From an uncultured Pelagibacteraceae bacterium (GTDB taxonomy: Bacteria > Pseudomonadota > Alphaproteobacteria > Pelagibacterales > Pelagibacteraceae), in the NCBI GenBank assembly GCA_902543575.1, contig CACBYV010000001.1:110949-174948 (forward strand): 64,000 nt of DNA, read 5' to 3'. Within the stretch, counting starts at the first letter, position 1; the number at the start of each line of letters is the position of its first letter. The notes beneath the pieces are model-generated. The model was not told where the DNA came from. It searched no databases and saw only the letters and a program-made list of their open reading frames with translations. This document shows, piece by piece, positions 43,931 through 52,827 of this stretch. A program made the translations under genes and the position numbers.

Positions 43931-45379
43931 ATGTCCAATTATAAAACTGTCTTTTTTACATTAGGGGTTTTGCAAATTATTTTAGGTCTTTCAATGATTG
44001 TACCTATTTTGGTTCAATTAATATTTGATCAAATTGATGCAGGATTTATCGGATCAATGATTGTTACTATTGTTTTTGGATTTTTATTTTTCATTTCTAA
44101 TTATGATCACAATAAAAAGATAAGTTTACCTCAAGCTTTTTTGCTCACAGCACTTTCATGGTTAAGTATTGCTATATTTGGTTCTTTACCTTTAATTTTT
44201 TCTAGTACGGATTTGAGTTTTACAGATGCGTTTTTTGAGAGCATGTCTGGTATTACAACAACAGGATCTACAATTATCACGAATCTAAATGAAACATCTA
44301 AAGCAATATTACTTTGGAGAGGAATGTTACAGTGGTTTGGTGGTATAGGAATTATCGTAATGGCAATCACTTTAATGCCTTTAATGAATATAGGGGGCAT
44401 GCAACTTTTCAATATTTCATCTAATGATACTTCTGAAAAAATTTTTCCTAAAACTAAAGAAGTTTCTTTAAGATTATTGTTTATATATTCCTTATTAACT
44501 TTAACTTGTGCTTTTTTTTATTTTATATTTGGGATGAGTTTTTTTGATAGCATCGTGCATGCTATGACAACAATAGCAACTGGAGGTTTTGCAAATTATA
44601 ATGAATCTATAGGTTATTTTAACAGCTCGTTAATAGAAATTAACGCAACAATATTTATTATTCTTGGAAGTATACCTTTTATTAATTACATCAAATACTT
44701 AGCTGGAGATAAGAAAATATTTTTCAAAGACACACAAATAAAAACTTTTATAATTTTGGTTATTATTTCAATTCTTTTAATGTTTTTTTATTTATCTGTT
44801 ATAAATAAAAGCTTAACTGAGATAAGTTTTTTATCTGTTAGCTTTAATATAATTTCTATTTTAACTGGAACAGGATATGCTACAGAAAATTTTAGTAATT
44901 GGGGTCAATTTCCATTAGTATATTTCATAGTTTTAATGTTCATTGGGGGGTGTGCGGGCTCCACAACTTGTGGAATAAAGATTTTTAGAGTTCAAATTTT
45001 GTATCAATTTATATCAAACCAGCTGAAAAAAATAATTTATCCTCGAGGAATTTTCAAAATTAAATATCAAAATAATAATGTGGATGAAAAATTTATGGAC
45101 TCAATTATTTCTTTTATATTCCTTTATATATTAATATTTTTTGTTGTGACTGCGCTTTTATCGCTTGATGGATTAAATTTTATTACAGCAATTTCTGCGG
45201 CTGCCACGTCAATTTCAAATGTTGGTCCAGGTTTAGGTGATACTATTGGTCCGAACGGAAGTTTTTCAAGCCTGTCTGATTTTTCTAAATGGGTTCTCAG
45301 TGCTGCAATGATACTTGGAAGGTTGGAATTATTTGCAATTCTAGTATTATTTATTCCATCTTTTTGGAGAAAATATTAA
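43931..45379 (+). CDS. trkH: TrkH/KtrB-family potassium uptake protein
   Basis: This 482-residue inner-membrane channel-like transporter has four pore loops with the selectivity glycines: ITTTGSTI, TIATGGFANY, LTGTGYATENF and ISNVGPGLGD. It carries K+ inward with a regulatory TrkA-type partner, which is not seen in this window. The stop overlaps the next gene's start by one base (TAATG). The two may be co-expressed although their functions differ. Confidence 0.93.
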   Translation: MSNYKTVFFTLGVLQIILGLSMIVPILVQLIFDQIDAGFIGSMIVTIVFGFLFFISNYDHNKKISLPQAFLLTALSWLSIAIFGSLPLIFSSTDLSFTDAFFESMSGITTTGSTIITNLNETSKAILLWRGMLQWFGGIGIIVMAITLMPLMNIGGMQLFNISSNDTSEKIFPKTKEVSLRLLFIYSLLTLTCAFFYFIFGMSFFDSIVHAMTTIATGGFANYNESIGYFNSSLIEINATIFIILGSIPFINYIKYLAGDKKIFFKDTQIKTFIILVIISILLMFFYLSVINKSLTEISFLSVSFNIISILTGTGYATENFSNWGQFPLVYFIVLMFIGGCAGSTTCGIKIFRVQILYQFISNQLKKIIYPRGIFKIKYQNNNVDEKFMDSIISFIFLYILIFFVVTALLSLDGLNFITAISAAATSISNVGPGLGDTIGPNGSFSSLSDFSKWVLSAAMILGRLELFAILVLFIPSFWRKY

Positions 45380-46752
45380 TGTTTGAAAAAAAACAAACCT
45401 GGTCGGAATCTATTTTAGTGTACAAGGATATTCGAATGCTAAGAATATTACTTCTTGGTGCAATTAGTGGATTTCCTTGGGTTTTAATTGCCAGCAGTTT
45501 AAGCCTTTGGCTAAAAGAAGAAGGTTTAAGTAGATCGACAATTGGATGGGCAGGTTTGATATTTGGAGTGTACGCCTTTAATTATTTGTGGGCACCAATA
45601 ATTGATAGAATACAAATTCCATTTTTAACAAAAAGATTAGGGCATCGACGAGGCTGGATTGTCCTTATGCAAATTATAATTTTATTTAGTTTAATTGTTT
45701 GGAGTTTTATTAACCCTACAGAAAATTTGGCGTTACTAATTAGTGTTGGATTAGTTATAGCAATTGCTTCGGCTACACAAGATATTACAGTTGATGCGTT
45801 GAGAATAGAACAAATTAATGCTGATGAAGGAAAATCTATGGCAGCAGGTGCTGCTATGGCTGTAGTTGGATGGTGGACCGGATATAAGTTAGGTGGTGTT
45901 ATAGCATTGTTTACTGCCGAATTTTTTCAAAACATTGGAATTGAAGATTACTGGCAAACTACTTTTTTAGTTCTTGGTGTTGTAGTAATCCTGATGAATA
46001 TAGGTTTAATGTTTATACACGAGCCTATAACAACAGATAGGCAAAACAAACAAAAGGAAACAGACGAAATAATACAATCAAAACTTGGATCAAATAATGT
46101 AATAACAAAATTTGTTGCTTATATTACTGGTACAATAGGAGGTCCAATAATTAGTTTCTTCAAAAAAAATGGTTTCTCAATTGCAGTTGGAATCCTTGGC
46201 TTTGTCTTTCTTTTTAAAATCGGAGAAGCCTTTCTTGGAAGAATGTCCATAGTTTTTTATAAAGAGGTTGGATTTTCAAAAGGTGAGATAGCGATATACT
46301 CTAAAACTCTAGGCTGGATAACAACAGTTGTATTTACATTATTAGGTGGAATATTTGCTATGAGAGCTGGCACAATAAAAACAATGTTTGTTGCAGGTGG
46401 ATTTATGGCAGCAACAAATTTATTATTTGCTGCTCTAGCGTGGTCAGGAAAATCTGAATGGTTGTTTGCTTTAGCGGTTATCGCTGACGATATATCTGCA
46501 GCATTTGCAACTGTTGCTTTCGTAGCCTTTATCTCTCTTTTAGTGGATAGGACTTATACCGCTACACAGTATGCACTTCTAGCTTCAATTGGAACTGCAG
46601 GAAGAACAACACTTGCTTCTTCATCGGGTGCTTTAGTTGATTGGCTAAATGGAGACTGGGGAACCTTTTTTATAATTACCACTTTAATGGTTATCCCATC
46701 TTTAATTTGTTTATGGTTTATAAGGAATAAAATTAAAATTGGTGCAAAATAG
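45379..46752 (+). CDS. AmpG-like MFS transporter (muropeptide/sugar permease)
   Basis: This 457-residue major facilitator protein has about 12-14 helices and the AmpG-like opening RILLLGAISGFPWVLIASSL and KRLGHRRGWIV. AmpG imports anhydro-muropeptides for cell-wall recycling. I chose the ATG at 45379 (MFEKKQ), which overlaps the trkH stop in TAATG style; an earlier in-frame start at 45289 lies 90 bases inside trkH and gives an atypical N-terminus. The next gene is an NlpC/P60 peptidase, which supports a wall-fragment role. Confidence 0.85.
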   Translation: MFEKKQTWSESILVYKDIRMLRILLLGAISGFPWVLIASSLSLWLKEEGLSRSTIGWAGLIFGVYAFNYLWAPIIDRIQIPFLTKRLGHRRGWIVLMQIIILFSLIVWSFINPTENLALLISVGLVIAIASATQDITVDALRIEQINADEGKSMAAGAAMAVVGWWTGYKLGGVIALFTAEFFQNIGIEDYWQTTFLVLGVVVILMNIGLMFIHEPITTDRQNKQKETDEIIQSKLGSNNVITKFVAYITGTIGGPIISFFKKNGFSIAVGILGFVFLFKIGEAFLGRMSIVFYKEVGFSKGEIAIYSKTLGWITTVVFTLLGGIFAMRAGTIKTMFVAGGFMAATNLLFAALAWSGKSEWLFALAVIADDISAAFATVAFVAFISLLVDRTYTATQYALLASIGTAGRTTLASSSGALVDWLNGDWGTFFIITTLMVIPSLICLWFIRNKIKIGAK

Positions 46753-47485
46753 TTTTTTTTTAAAAGAGCCTTTTGTCGATATATTAGAGGAACCAAAGAA
46801 GAACTCTAATATTAGCTCTCAACTTATCTACGGTGAGAATTTTAAAATAATTAGTAAAAAAAATAATTATTTTAAAATAAAGACTTCATATGACAAATAT
46901 TCAGGCTTTATAAAAAAAATTGATAGCTACAAAAAATTCAATCCAACTCACAAAGTTGGGATTTTAAAAGCTAGAATTTATTTAGGTAATAAAAAAAAGA
47001 AATCAAAAAAGTTTTTACCATTTACGAGCAAGATTCAAATTTTAAAAAAAGATCAAAATTTCATTATGTATAAAAAGAATAAATGGCTAAGATCAAAAGA
47101 CATATTTCCAATCCAAAAAAAAAATTCTAATTTTGTAAAGATATTTAAAAGTTTTCTAAATTGTAAATATAAATGGGGTGGAAAAACATTCGAAGGAATT
47201 GATTGTTCAGCTCTATTACAAATATTTTATAAATTTAATAATAATTTTTTTCCAAGAGATACGATTGATCAAGTTAAACTAAAAAAAGGTGTGGGATACA
47301 AAAAAAAATTTAAAAAAGGTGATATTATTTTTTGGAAAGGACATGTTGCTATATGCATCAATACAAATGATCTTATCCACGCTTATGGTCCAAAAAAAAG
47401 AGTGATCATAATGCCAATTAAAAAAACGATAAAACTAATTAAAGAAACTGCGAAATTAGATGTAAAGAAAGTAACAAGGATCTAA
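46739..47485 (+). CDS. NlpC/P60-family cysteine peptidase with SH3-like domains
   Basis: This 248-residue protein has bacterial SH3-like segments (about 8-65 and 70-125) and then an NlpC/P60 domain with Cys156 (GIDCSALL), His202 (KGHVAIC) and His214 (IHAYGP). Such enzymes cut the gamma-D-Glu-diamino acid link in wall peptides. No signal peptide is seen, so it may act on imported muropeptides in the cytoplasm after AmpG. The start is TTG 46739 or GTG 46742, overlapping the permease gene by 14 or 11 bases. Confidence 0.85.
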   Translation: MVQNSFFLKEPFVDILEEPKKNSNISSQLIYGENFKIISKKNNYFKIKTSYDKYSGFIKKIDSYKKFNPTHKVGILKARIYLGNKKKKSKKFLPFTSKIQILKKDQNFIMYKKNKWLRSKDIFPIQKKNSNFVKIFKSFLNCKYKWGGKTFEGIDCSALLQIFYKFNNNFFPRDTIDQVKLKKGVGYKKKFKKGDIIFWKGHVAICINTNDLIHAYGPKKRVIIMPIKKTIKLIKETAKLDVKKVTRI

Positions 47486-47486
47486 G

Positions 47487-48380
47487 TTATTCTCGACCAA
47501 AATCAGGTTTAGAAATGTCTTGTTTTTGAGAAATTATTTGTTTTCTTACTACTTTCGAATTGATTAATTTTTTTATTATCTTTGAATTTTCTTTCTTGCT
47601 TATATTCTTCTTAAAATCTTTTAAATTTTTCATAAAAAGATTTATTGCTTCAATCATATTTGTTTTGTTCTCAAAAAATATATCTCTCCACATAATTTCG
47701 TTGGATGCAGCAATTCTTGAGAAATCTCTTAATCCGCCTGCGCTAAATTTGATCAAATTTTTACTCTTTTTTTTCTGAAAATCCTGAGCAGTTTTTATTA
47801 AATTGTAAGCAATCAAGTGAGGTAGATGGCTAGTAACTGAAAAAATTTTATCATGATCATCAGGGTTCATAATAATTATTTTAGATCCTAAAGATTGCCA
47901 AAATCTCTCTACTTTTTTTTGCTTTGTAACATTTTTATCTTTAATAATTATGCACCATTTATTTTTGAACAAATTAGCATTTCCATATTTGGGCCCACTA
48001 ACTTCGGATCCTGAAATAGGATGGCTCATCACCCAATCAAGATTTTTTGATAATTTTTTTTTTTTTAAAGAAATTAGATTTTTTTTTGTTGAACCAACGT
48101 CAGTTATAATTGAATTACGATTGAGATTTTTATTTAATGACGAAAAAAATTTAGGATATTCACTCATAGGAGTGCTTAAAATCACAAGATCAATTTGTTT
48201 AAGATTTTTATCTAAACTTGTTAAAAATTTAATTTTTTTGTTAAATTTTTTAATAATAGATTTATATTTTTTAGATTTTTCAAATACAAAAAAATTTTTA
48301 GAAATTTTTTTTTGTATTGACGCCTTTAATATTGACGAGCCTATCAATCCACAACCAATAATAAGAATATTATTAAACAT
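47487..48380 (-). CDS. tyrA: Prephenate (arogenate) dehydrogenase
   Basis: This 297-residue NAD(P)-dependent enzyme makes 4-hydroxyphenylpyruvate or tyrosine in aromatic amino acid synthesis. The Rossmann motif IIGCGLIGSS (residues 7-16) and the later DVGSTKKNL, HPISGSEVSGP and SVTSHLPHLIAY blocks are typical. It has no chorismate mutase or ACT domain. It overlaps hisC by 8 bases, so an aminotransferase is co-expressed with the dehydrogenase. Confidence 0.95.
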   Translation of the reverse strand: MFNNILIIGCGLIGSSILKASIQKKISKNFFVFEKSKKYKSIIKKFNKKIKFLTSLDKNLKQIDLVILSTPMSEYPKFFSSLNKNLNRNSIITDVGSTKKNLISLKKKKLSKNLDWVMSHPISGSEVSGPKYGNANLFKNKWCIIIKDKNVTKQKKVERFWQSLGSKIIIMNPDDHDKIFSVTSHLPHLIAYNLIKTAQDFQKKKSKNLIKFSAGGLRDFSRIAASNEIMWRDIFFENKTNMIEAINLFMKNLKDFKKNISKKENSKIIKKLINSKVVRKQIISQKQDISKPDFGRE

Positions 48381-49455
48381 TTTTAAAAATAGTATTCATT
48401 CTTTTAAGGAATATTTGGTTTTCCTTTGTGTTGCCAATTGTAAGTCTTAGACAATTTTTTATACCATATGAATTCATTTCTCTTAGTATAATTCCATGTT
48501 TCTGTAATTTTTTTAAAGTTGTATCTGCCGTAAATTTTGCTTTTTTGAAATCTAATAAAAAGAAATTTCCAGATATTTTGTTTGTACCAATATTATATTT
48601 TAACATCTCAATTTTAATTTTTTTGCACCATTTAAGATTATGTATTACTGACTTTTTAACAAATTTGTTGTCTTTAAGTGATTCAACAGCACAAATTTGA
48701 GCAAATTTATTTACGTTAAAAGGTGGTTTAATTTTATATAATTCTTTAATTATAGATTTATCACCGTATCCCCAGCCTATCCTTAATGAAGCTAGACCAT
48801 AGATTTTTGAAAATGTTCTTAAAATGAATACATTTTTAGAGTTTTTAAATAACTCAATTCCAGATTTGTAATCCTTATTTTTCATGTATTCAAAATATGC
48901 ATCATCAACAACCAATAAAATATTTTTATTTAATCTTCTCCTTAAGTCTAATAGCTCGTTTTTTGTTAAATAAGTACCTGTTGGATTATTTGGATTTGCA
49001 ATAAAAACAATTTTTGTTTTTTTTGATGTCTTTTTAAGAATTTCTTTAATTGAAACTTTAAAATTAATTTCTTTAGCTAATTTTACATTTGCTCCAACGA
49101 TTTTGGAGTATATCCTATACATCAGAAAACTGTACTGAGGAACAACAACTTCATCCTTTTCTCTAAGGAACAATTGACAAAGCATTTGAATTACTTCATC
49201 AGAACCAGATCCACAAATTATCTTTGATTTATCACAACCATACTTCTTTGATATTTTTTGTGTTAACTCCGAAAATTTACTGTCTGGATATTTTGATATA
49301 TCAAATTTGGACTTAACAATTTTTTCGACATTTTTACTGACACCTAAAGCAGATTCATTTGCAGATAACTTAATAATGTTTTTATTACCAGCCAATAAGG
49401 ATTTTCCTGGTTTATAACTCTGTAATTTTATGTTTTTAAATCTTAGCAATGTCAT
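48373..49455 (-). CDS. hisC: Histidinol-phosphate/aromatic aminotransferase
   Basis: This 360-residue PLP aminotransferase (class II) has the Schiff-base Lys217 in RTFSKIYGLASLRIGW and the usual NPNNPTG (154-160) and DDAYFEY motifs. HisC enzymes often also transaminate aromatic keto acids, which fits the coupling to tyrA. It would also serve histidine synthesis. Its start faces the metX promoter; 180 bases separate the two divergent genes. Confidence 0.93.
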   Translation of the reverse strand: MTLLRFKNIKLQSYKPGKSLLAGNKNIIKLSANESALGVSKNVEKIVKSKFDISKYPDSKFSELTQKISKKYGCDKSKIICGSGSDEVIQMLCQLFLREKDEVVVPQYSFLMYRIYSKIVGANVKLAKEINFKVSIKEILKKTSKKTKIVFIANPNNPTGTYLTKNELLDLRRRLNKNILLVVDDAYFEYMKNKDYKSGIELFKNSKNVFILRTFSKIYGLASLRIGWGYGDKSIIKELYKIKPPFNVNKFAQICAVESLKDNKFVKKSVIHNLKWCKKIKIEMLKYNIGTNKISGNFFLLDFKKAKFTADTTLKKLQKHGIILREMNSYGIKNCLRLTIGNTKENQIFLKRMNTIFKNV

Positions 49456-49517
49456 AGTAAATATTTCATTATAAATAGTCTTTTAACTAGATAAAACAAT
49501 AATTAATTGAGCAAGAT

Positions 49518-49546
49518 TTGACATATAATTTCCTTTGAAGTAAAAG
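49518..49546 (+). promoter_or_regulatory. Probable promoter of metX
   Basis: A perfect TTGACA at 49518-49523 is followed after 17 bases by TAAAAG at 49541-49546 (4 of 6 of the -10 consensus). Transcription would begin near 49553, the first base of the riboswitch stem, so promoter and riboswitch positions support each other. Confidence 0.7.
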
Positions 49547-49550
49547 CTGC

Positions 49551-49600
49551 ATGCGCTGATTTATACTGAATTGCGAGCGCTATAAAAAAACCGCTAAAAT
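49551..49600 (+). ncRNA. SAM-II riboswitch upstream of metX
   Basis: The leader matches the SAM-II (metA-motif) aptamer known from marine alphaproteobacterial metX genes. GCGCT at 49553-49557 pairs with AGCGC at 49576-49580, the loop starts GATTTA, the segment ATTGC precedes the closing arm, and the conserved GCTAAA lies at 49593-49598. The class uses a pseudoknot that sequesters the ribosome site when S-adenosylmethionine binds. The second pseudoknot helix is not clearly readable by eye. It precedes homoserine O-acetyltransferase, the expected target, by 36 bases. Confidence 0.8.
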
Positions 49601-49635
49601 GTTTTTTTTCTCACAATTCAATCAGTACAATTATT

Positions 49636-50769
49636 ATGAATAAGAATATTGATACAAAAAAAATAATTATATCAAATCCCCTTAAATTGGATTGTGGTAA
49701 GGTAATTAATAACTTTCCAATAGCATATGAGACATATGGGGAATTAAACAGTGAAAAAAGTAATGCAATATTAGTTTTTCATGCTTTAACAGGAGATCAA
49801 TATGTTTCTGGAAAAAACCCAATAACTAATAAAGATGGTTGGTGGAGTTATACTGTTGGAGAAAATAAGCCAATAGATACAAAAAAATTTTTTGTGATTT
49901 GTGCAAACGTTATTGGAGGCTGCATGGGATCTTATGGACCTAGCACTATAAGTGAGTCTACTGGCAAACAAATAGGAACTGATTTTCCCATTATAACTAT
50001 TAACGATATGGTTAACGCTCAATATGAGCTAATTAAATGTTTAGAGATTGAAAAACTTTTTGCTGTAGTAGGTGGTTCAATGGGTGGAATGCAAGTGCTA
50101 CAATTTGTTGCCAATTTTCCAGATAAAGCAAAACTCGCAATACCGATTGCTTGCACATCTAGTCATTCGGCGCAAAACATAGCGTTTAATGAATTAGGAA
50201 GACAAGCAATTATGGCTGACAGCAAGTGGGAAAATGGATTTTATAGTAATTACAAATTAAATCCTGACAAAGGTTTAGCAGTAGCAAGAATGGCAGCACA
50301 TATTACTTATCTTTCTGAAAAAGGATTGCAGGAAAAATTTGGAAGAAAATTGCAAGATAGAGATAGCCTAAAATATGGATTTGAGGCAGATTTTCAAATT
50401 GAGAGTTATCTTAGATACCAAGGATCTGTGTTTGTTGATAGATTTGATGCTAATAGTTATCTATATATAACTCGTGCAATGGATTATTTTGACTTATCCA
50501 AACAGTACAAAGGAAATTTATCTGATGCATTCAAAAAAACTAAAACAAAATTTTTTGTAATATCATTTACATCAGATTGGTTGTATCCAACATCGGAGAA
50601 TAGAGAAATAGTTATAGCATTAAATTCTATTGGTGCAGATGTCGGATTTGTTGAAATAGAATCTGATAAAGGACATGACTCATTTTTGCTTGATGTTCCA
50701 AGTTTCCTAAAGACACTTGGTGATTATATTAATTCAACCTACAAAATTATAAATGAAAGAAGAATTTAA
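49636..50769 (+). CDS. metX: Homoserine O-acyltransferase (acetyl type)
   Basis: This 377-residue alpha/beta hydrolase activates homoserine with an acyl group (usually acetyl; some members use succinyl) for methionine synthesis. The nucleophile is Ser148 in GGSMGGM, with the C-terminal Asp in SDWLYP and the His in DKGHDSF. It stands behind a SAM-II riboswitch, so it is repressed when S-adenosylmethionine is plentiful. It overlaps metW by 17 bases. Confidence 0.97.
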   Translation: MNKNIDTKKIIISNPLKLDCGKVINNFPIAYETYGELNSEKSNAILVFHALTGDQYVSGKNPITNKDGWWSYTVGENKPIDTKKFFVICANVIGGCMGSYGPSTISESTGKQIGTDFPIITINDMVNAQYELIKCLEIEKLFAVVGGSMGGMQVLQFVANFPDKAKLAIPIACTSSHSAQNIAFNELGRQAIMADSKWENGFYSNYKLNPDKGLAVARMAAHITYLSEKGLQEKFGRKLQDRDSLKYGFEADFQIESYLRYQGSVFVDRFDANSYLYITRAMDYFDLSKQYKGNLSDAFKKTKTKFFVISFTSDWLYPTSENREIVIALNSIGADVGFVEIESDKGHDSFLLDVPSFLKTLGDYINSTYKIINERRI

Positions 50770-51349
50770 TATTATATCTAATTTGATAGAGGAGAATACT
50801 AGAGTTCTTGATGTTGGTTGTGGCAATGGAGACTTAATGAAATTTTTACAAGAAAACAAAACTAAAGATATTCGTGGATTAGAAATTTCTAAAGAAAAAG
50901 TTCAAAATTGTTTATCTAAAGGATTAACTGTTATAGAAGGGAATGCTGAAAGCGATTTAAAACAATTTCCTAAATCGTCTTTTGATTACGTTATTTTAAG
51001 CCAAACGTTACAAGCTTTTCTTAATCCTGAATTAGTAATTAATGAATTACTTAAAGTAGGAAAAAAAGTAATTGTTACTATACCTAATTTTGGTTACTGG
51101 AGAGTTAGACTACAATTATTGTTTAAAGGTACAATGCCTGTAACAGAAAATTTACCTCATGAATGGTACAATACACCAAATTTACATATGTGCACAATTA
51201 AAGATTTTTATAATTTTTGCAGTACTAAGAATATTAAAATATTTAAGTCTATCGCTTTAAAAAAAAGTCGAATTTCAGAAATAAACAAATCAAATTTAAA
51301 TTATAAAAATCTTGACTCTCACTTAGGTATATTTTTAATAGAAAGTTAA
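50753..51349 (+). CDS. metW: Methionine biosynthesis protein MetW
   Basis: This 198-residue methyltransferase-fold protein has the SAM-type motif RVLDVGCGNGDLM and the conserved QTLQAFLNPELVINELLKVG. MetW pairs with MetX in many alphaproteobacteria and helps homoserine acylation; its own methyltransferase activity is not established. It overlaps metX and is followed immediately (no gap) by gloB. Confidence 0.94.
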   Translation: MKEEFNIISNLIEENTRVLDVGCGNGDLMKFLQENKTKDIRGLEISKEKVQNCLSKGLTVIEGNAESDLKQFPKSSFDYVILSQTLQAFLNPELVINELLKVGKKVIVTIPNFGYWRVRLQLLFKGTMPVTENLPHEWYNTPNLHMCTIKDFYNFCSTKNIKIFKSIALKKSRISEINKSNLNYKNLDSHLGIFLIES

Positions 51350-52069
51350 ATGAAAATAGAAATTATTAAGTGTCTGGAAGATAATTTTTCTTACATTTTG
51401 ATTAATGAAGCTAATAGAAATTGTTGTGTTATTGATCCTGGTGAAGCAGATCCAATTATAAATTATTTAAAGAGAAATAAATTAAATTTAAAATATATAT
51501 TAAATACACATCATCATAATGACCATGTTGGTGGGAATGAGGAATTAAAAAAAAAATTTGATGCAAAAGTGGTAGGTTATATTGGAGATAAAAGTAGAAT
51601 ACCTCAAATTGATATTTGCTTAAATGATGGTGAAATCTGGAAAGAAGATATTTTTGAAGCGAAAATATATCATATCCCAGGCCATACAATAGGTCACATC
51701 TGTTTTCATTTTTTTAAAAATAAATTAATTTTTACAGGAGATACTTTATTTTCCTTGGGATGTGGAAGAATTTTTGAAGGAAGTTATGAGCAAATGTATA
51801 ACTCATTACAAGTTTTAAAAAATTTAGATAAAGATACAAAAATTTATTGTGGACATGAGTATACTTTAAAAAATTCTGAATTTTGTTTAGCGCAAGATTC
51901 CAATAACAATGAATTACTAAACAAAATTAAAGAAATTAAAGAAAAAATTAAACAAGGTAAAACTAGTATGCCATCGACGATTGGTGAGGAAATTAATTGT
52001 AATATTTTTCTTAAGTCAAACAATCTAGAAAATTTCAAAAAATTGCGGGATTTAAAGGATAATTTTTAA
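51350..52069 (+). CDS. gloB: Hydroxyacylglutathione hydrolase (glyoxalase II)
   Basis: This 239-residue metallo-beta-lactamase-fold enzyme hydrolyses S-lactoylglutathione, the second step of methylglyoxal detoxification. The metal motif HxHxDH is at His54 to His59 (THHHNDHVGG), and GHTIGHICFHF, FTGDTLFSLGCGR and CGHEYT complete the binuclear site. It is the third gene in the metX transcript, starting right at the metW stop. Confidence 0.94.
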   Translation: MKIEIIKCLEDNFSYILINEANRNCCVIDPGEADPIINYLKRNKLNLKYILNTHHHNDHVGGNEELKKKFDAKVVGYIGDKSRIPQIDICLNDGEIWKEDIFEAKIYHIPGHTIGHICFHFFKNKLIFTGDTLFSLGCGRIFEGSYEQMYNSLQVLKNLDKDTKIYCGHEYTLKNSEFCLAQDSNNNELLNKIKEIKEKIKQGKTSMPSTIGEEINCNIFLKSNNLENFKKLRDLKDNF

Positions 52070-52079
52070 GTTATTAAAC

Positions 52080-52107
52080 TTGACTATAATATAACCCGAA
52101 CTATATT
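52080..52107 (+). promoter_or_regulatory. Promoter of the rplU-rpmA-obg operon
   Basis: TTGACT at 52080-52085 and TATATT at 52102-52107 are separated by 16 bases, a good vegetative promoter. It starts a few bases after the gloB stop and would give a short leader with a hairpin before L21. Confidence 0.65.
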
Positions 52108-52110
52108 GCT

Positions 52111-52127
52111 CCCTATAAAAATTAGGG
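52111..52127 (+). other. Hairpin in the L21 leader
   Basis: CCCTA (52111-52115) pairs with TAGGG (52123-52127) over a 7-base AT loop. It lies at the predicted 5' end of the rplU transcript, a few bases before the start codon, and could serve in ribosomal-protein autoregulation or start-site control. It is small, so chance is possible. Confidence 0.35.
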
Positions 52128-52133
52128 CTAACT

Positions 52134-52535
52134 ATGTCATTCGCAGTAATTCAAACAGGTGGTAAACAATATAAAGTTAAAGCTGGAGAGATTCTTAAAA
52201 TTGAAAAGCTCGAAGATTCAAAAGAAAATTCAAAAATAGAGTTTAATGAAATACTAGCTTACGGAGATGATAAAAATTTAGAATTAGGGGAGCCAACTAT
52301 TAGTGGAGCTAAAGTTGAAGCTGAATTAATAAAAAATGGAAAAAATAGAACAGTTCTTATTTTTAAAAAAAGAAGAAGACAAAATTCGCGAAGAAAAAAT
52401 GGTCATAGACAAAAATTCACAATGGTAAGAATAAGTAAGATCTATTCAAAAGATGGTAAAGTTATTTCTGAAGCAGAAAAAAGAAAAGAAATACCATCAA
52501 AAAAAACAGTTGAAACTAAGGAAGCAGCTAAATAA
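52134..52535 (+). CDS. rplU: 50S ribosomal protein L21
   Basis: This 133-residue protein starts MSFAVIQTGGKQYKVKAGE and has the basic KKRRRQNSRRKNGHRQKFT stretch of L21, which binds 23S rRNA. The C-terminus is about 30 residues longer than E. coli L21, with a Lys/Glu-rich tail (EKRKEIPSKKTVETKEAAK). L27 follows after 10 bases, the usual rplU-rpmA-obg order. Confidence 0.97.
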   Translation: MSFAVIQTGGKQYKVKAGEILKIEKLEDSKENSKIEFNEILAYGDDKNLELGEPTISGAKVEAELIKNGKNRTVLIFKKRRRQNSRRKNGHRQKFTMVRISKIYSKDGKVISEAEKRKEIPSKKTVETKEAAK

Positions 52536-52545
52536 AAAGTAATTT

Positions 52546-52800
52546 ATGGCAACGAAAAAAGCAGGTGGATCGTCGAGAAACGGAAGAGATAGTGCAGGTC
52601 GTAGACTGGGTGTGAAAAAATATGGTGGCGAGATGGTTGTGCCTGGCAACATTATTGTAAGACAAAGGGGAACTAAAATATTTCCTGGAGAAAATGTTGG
52701 CATGGGTAAAGACCATTCGATTTTTTCAGTTGTTAAAGGTAAAGTAGAGTTTAAAAAATCAAAATCTGATAGAACTTACGTTTCTGTAAAGCCCAATTAA
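52546..52800 (+). CDS. rpmA: 50S ribosomal protein L27
   Basis: This 84-residue protein begins [20 protein letters not shown], the standard L27 N-terminus that reaches toward the peptidyl transferase centre, followed by [17 protein letters not shown] and [18 protein letters not shown]. There is no N-terminal leader extension of the Firmicutes type. It is between L21 and Obg. Confidence 0.98.
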   Translation: MATKKAGGSSRNGRDSAGRRLGVKKYGGEMVVPGNIIVRQRGTKIFPGENVGMGKDHSIFSVVKGKVEFKKSKSDRTYVSVKPN

Positions 52801-52827
52801 TAAATACAACACTCACATAGTTGTTAT

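Noticed and set aside
45289..45378. Earlier start for the AmpG-like transporter
   Set aside because: The extra 30 residues lie inside trkH and do not resemble the family; the ATG at 45379 gives the usual TAATG coupling.
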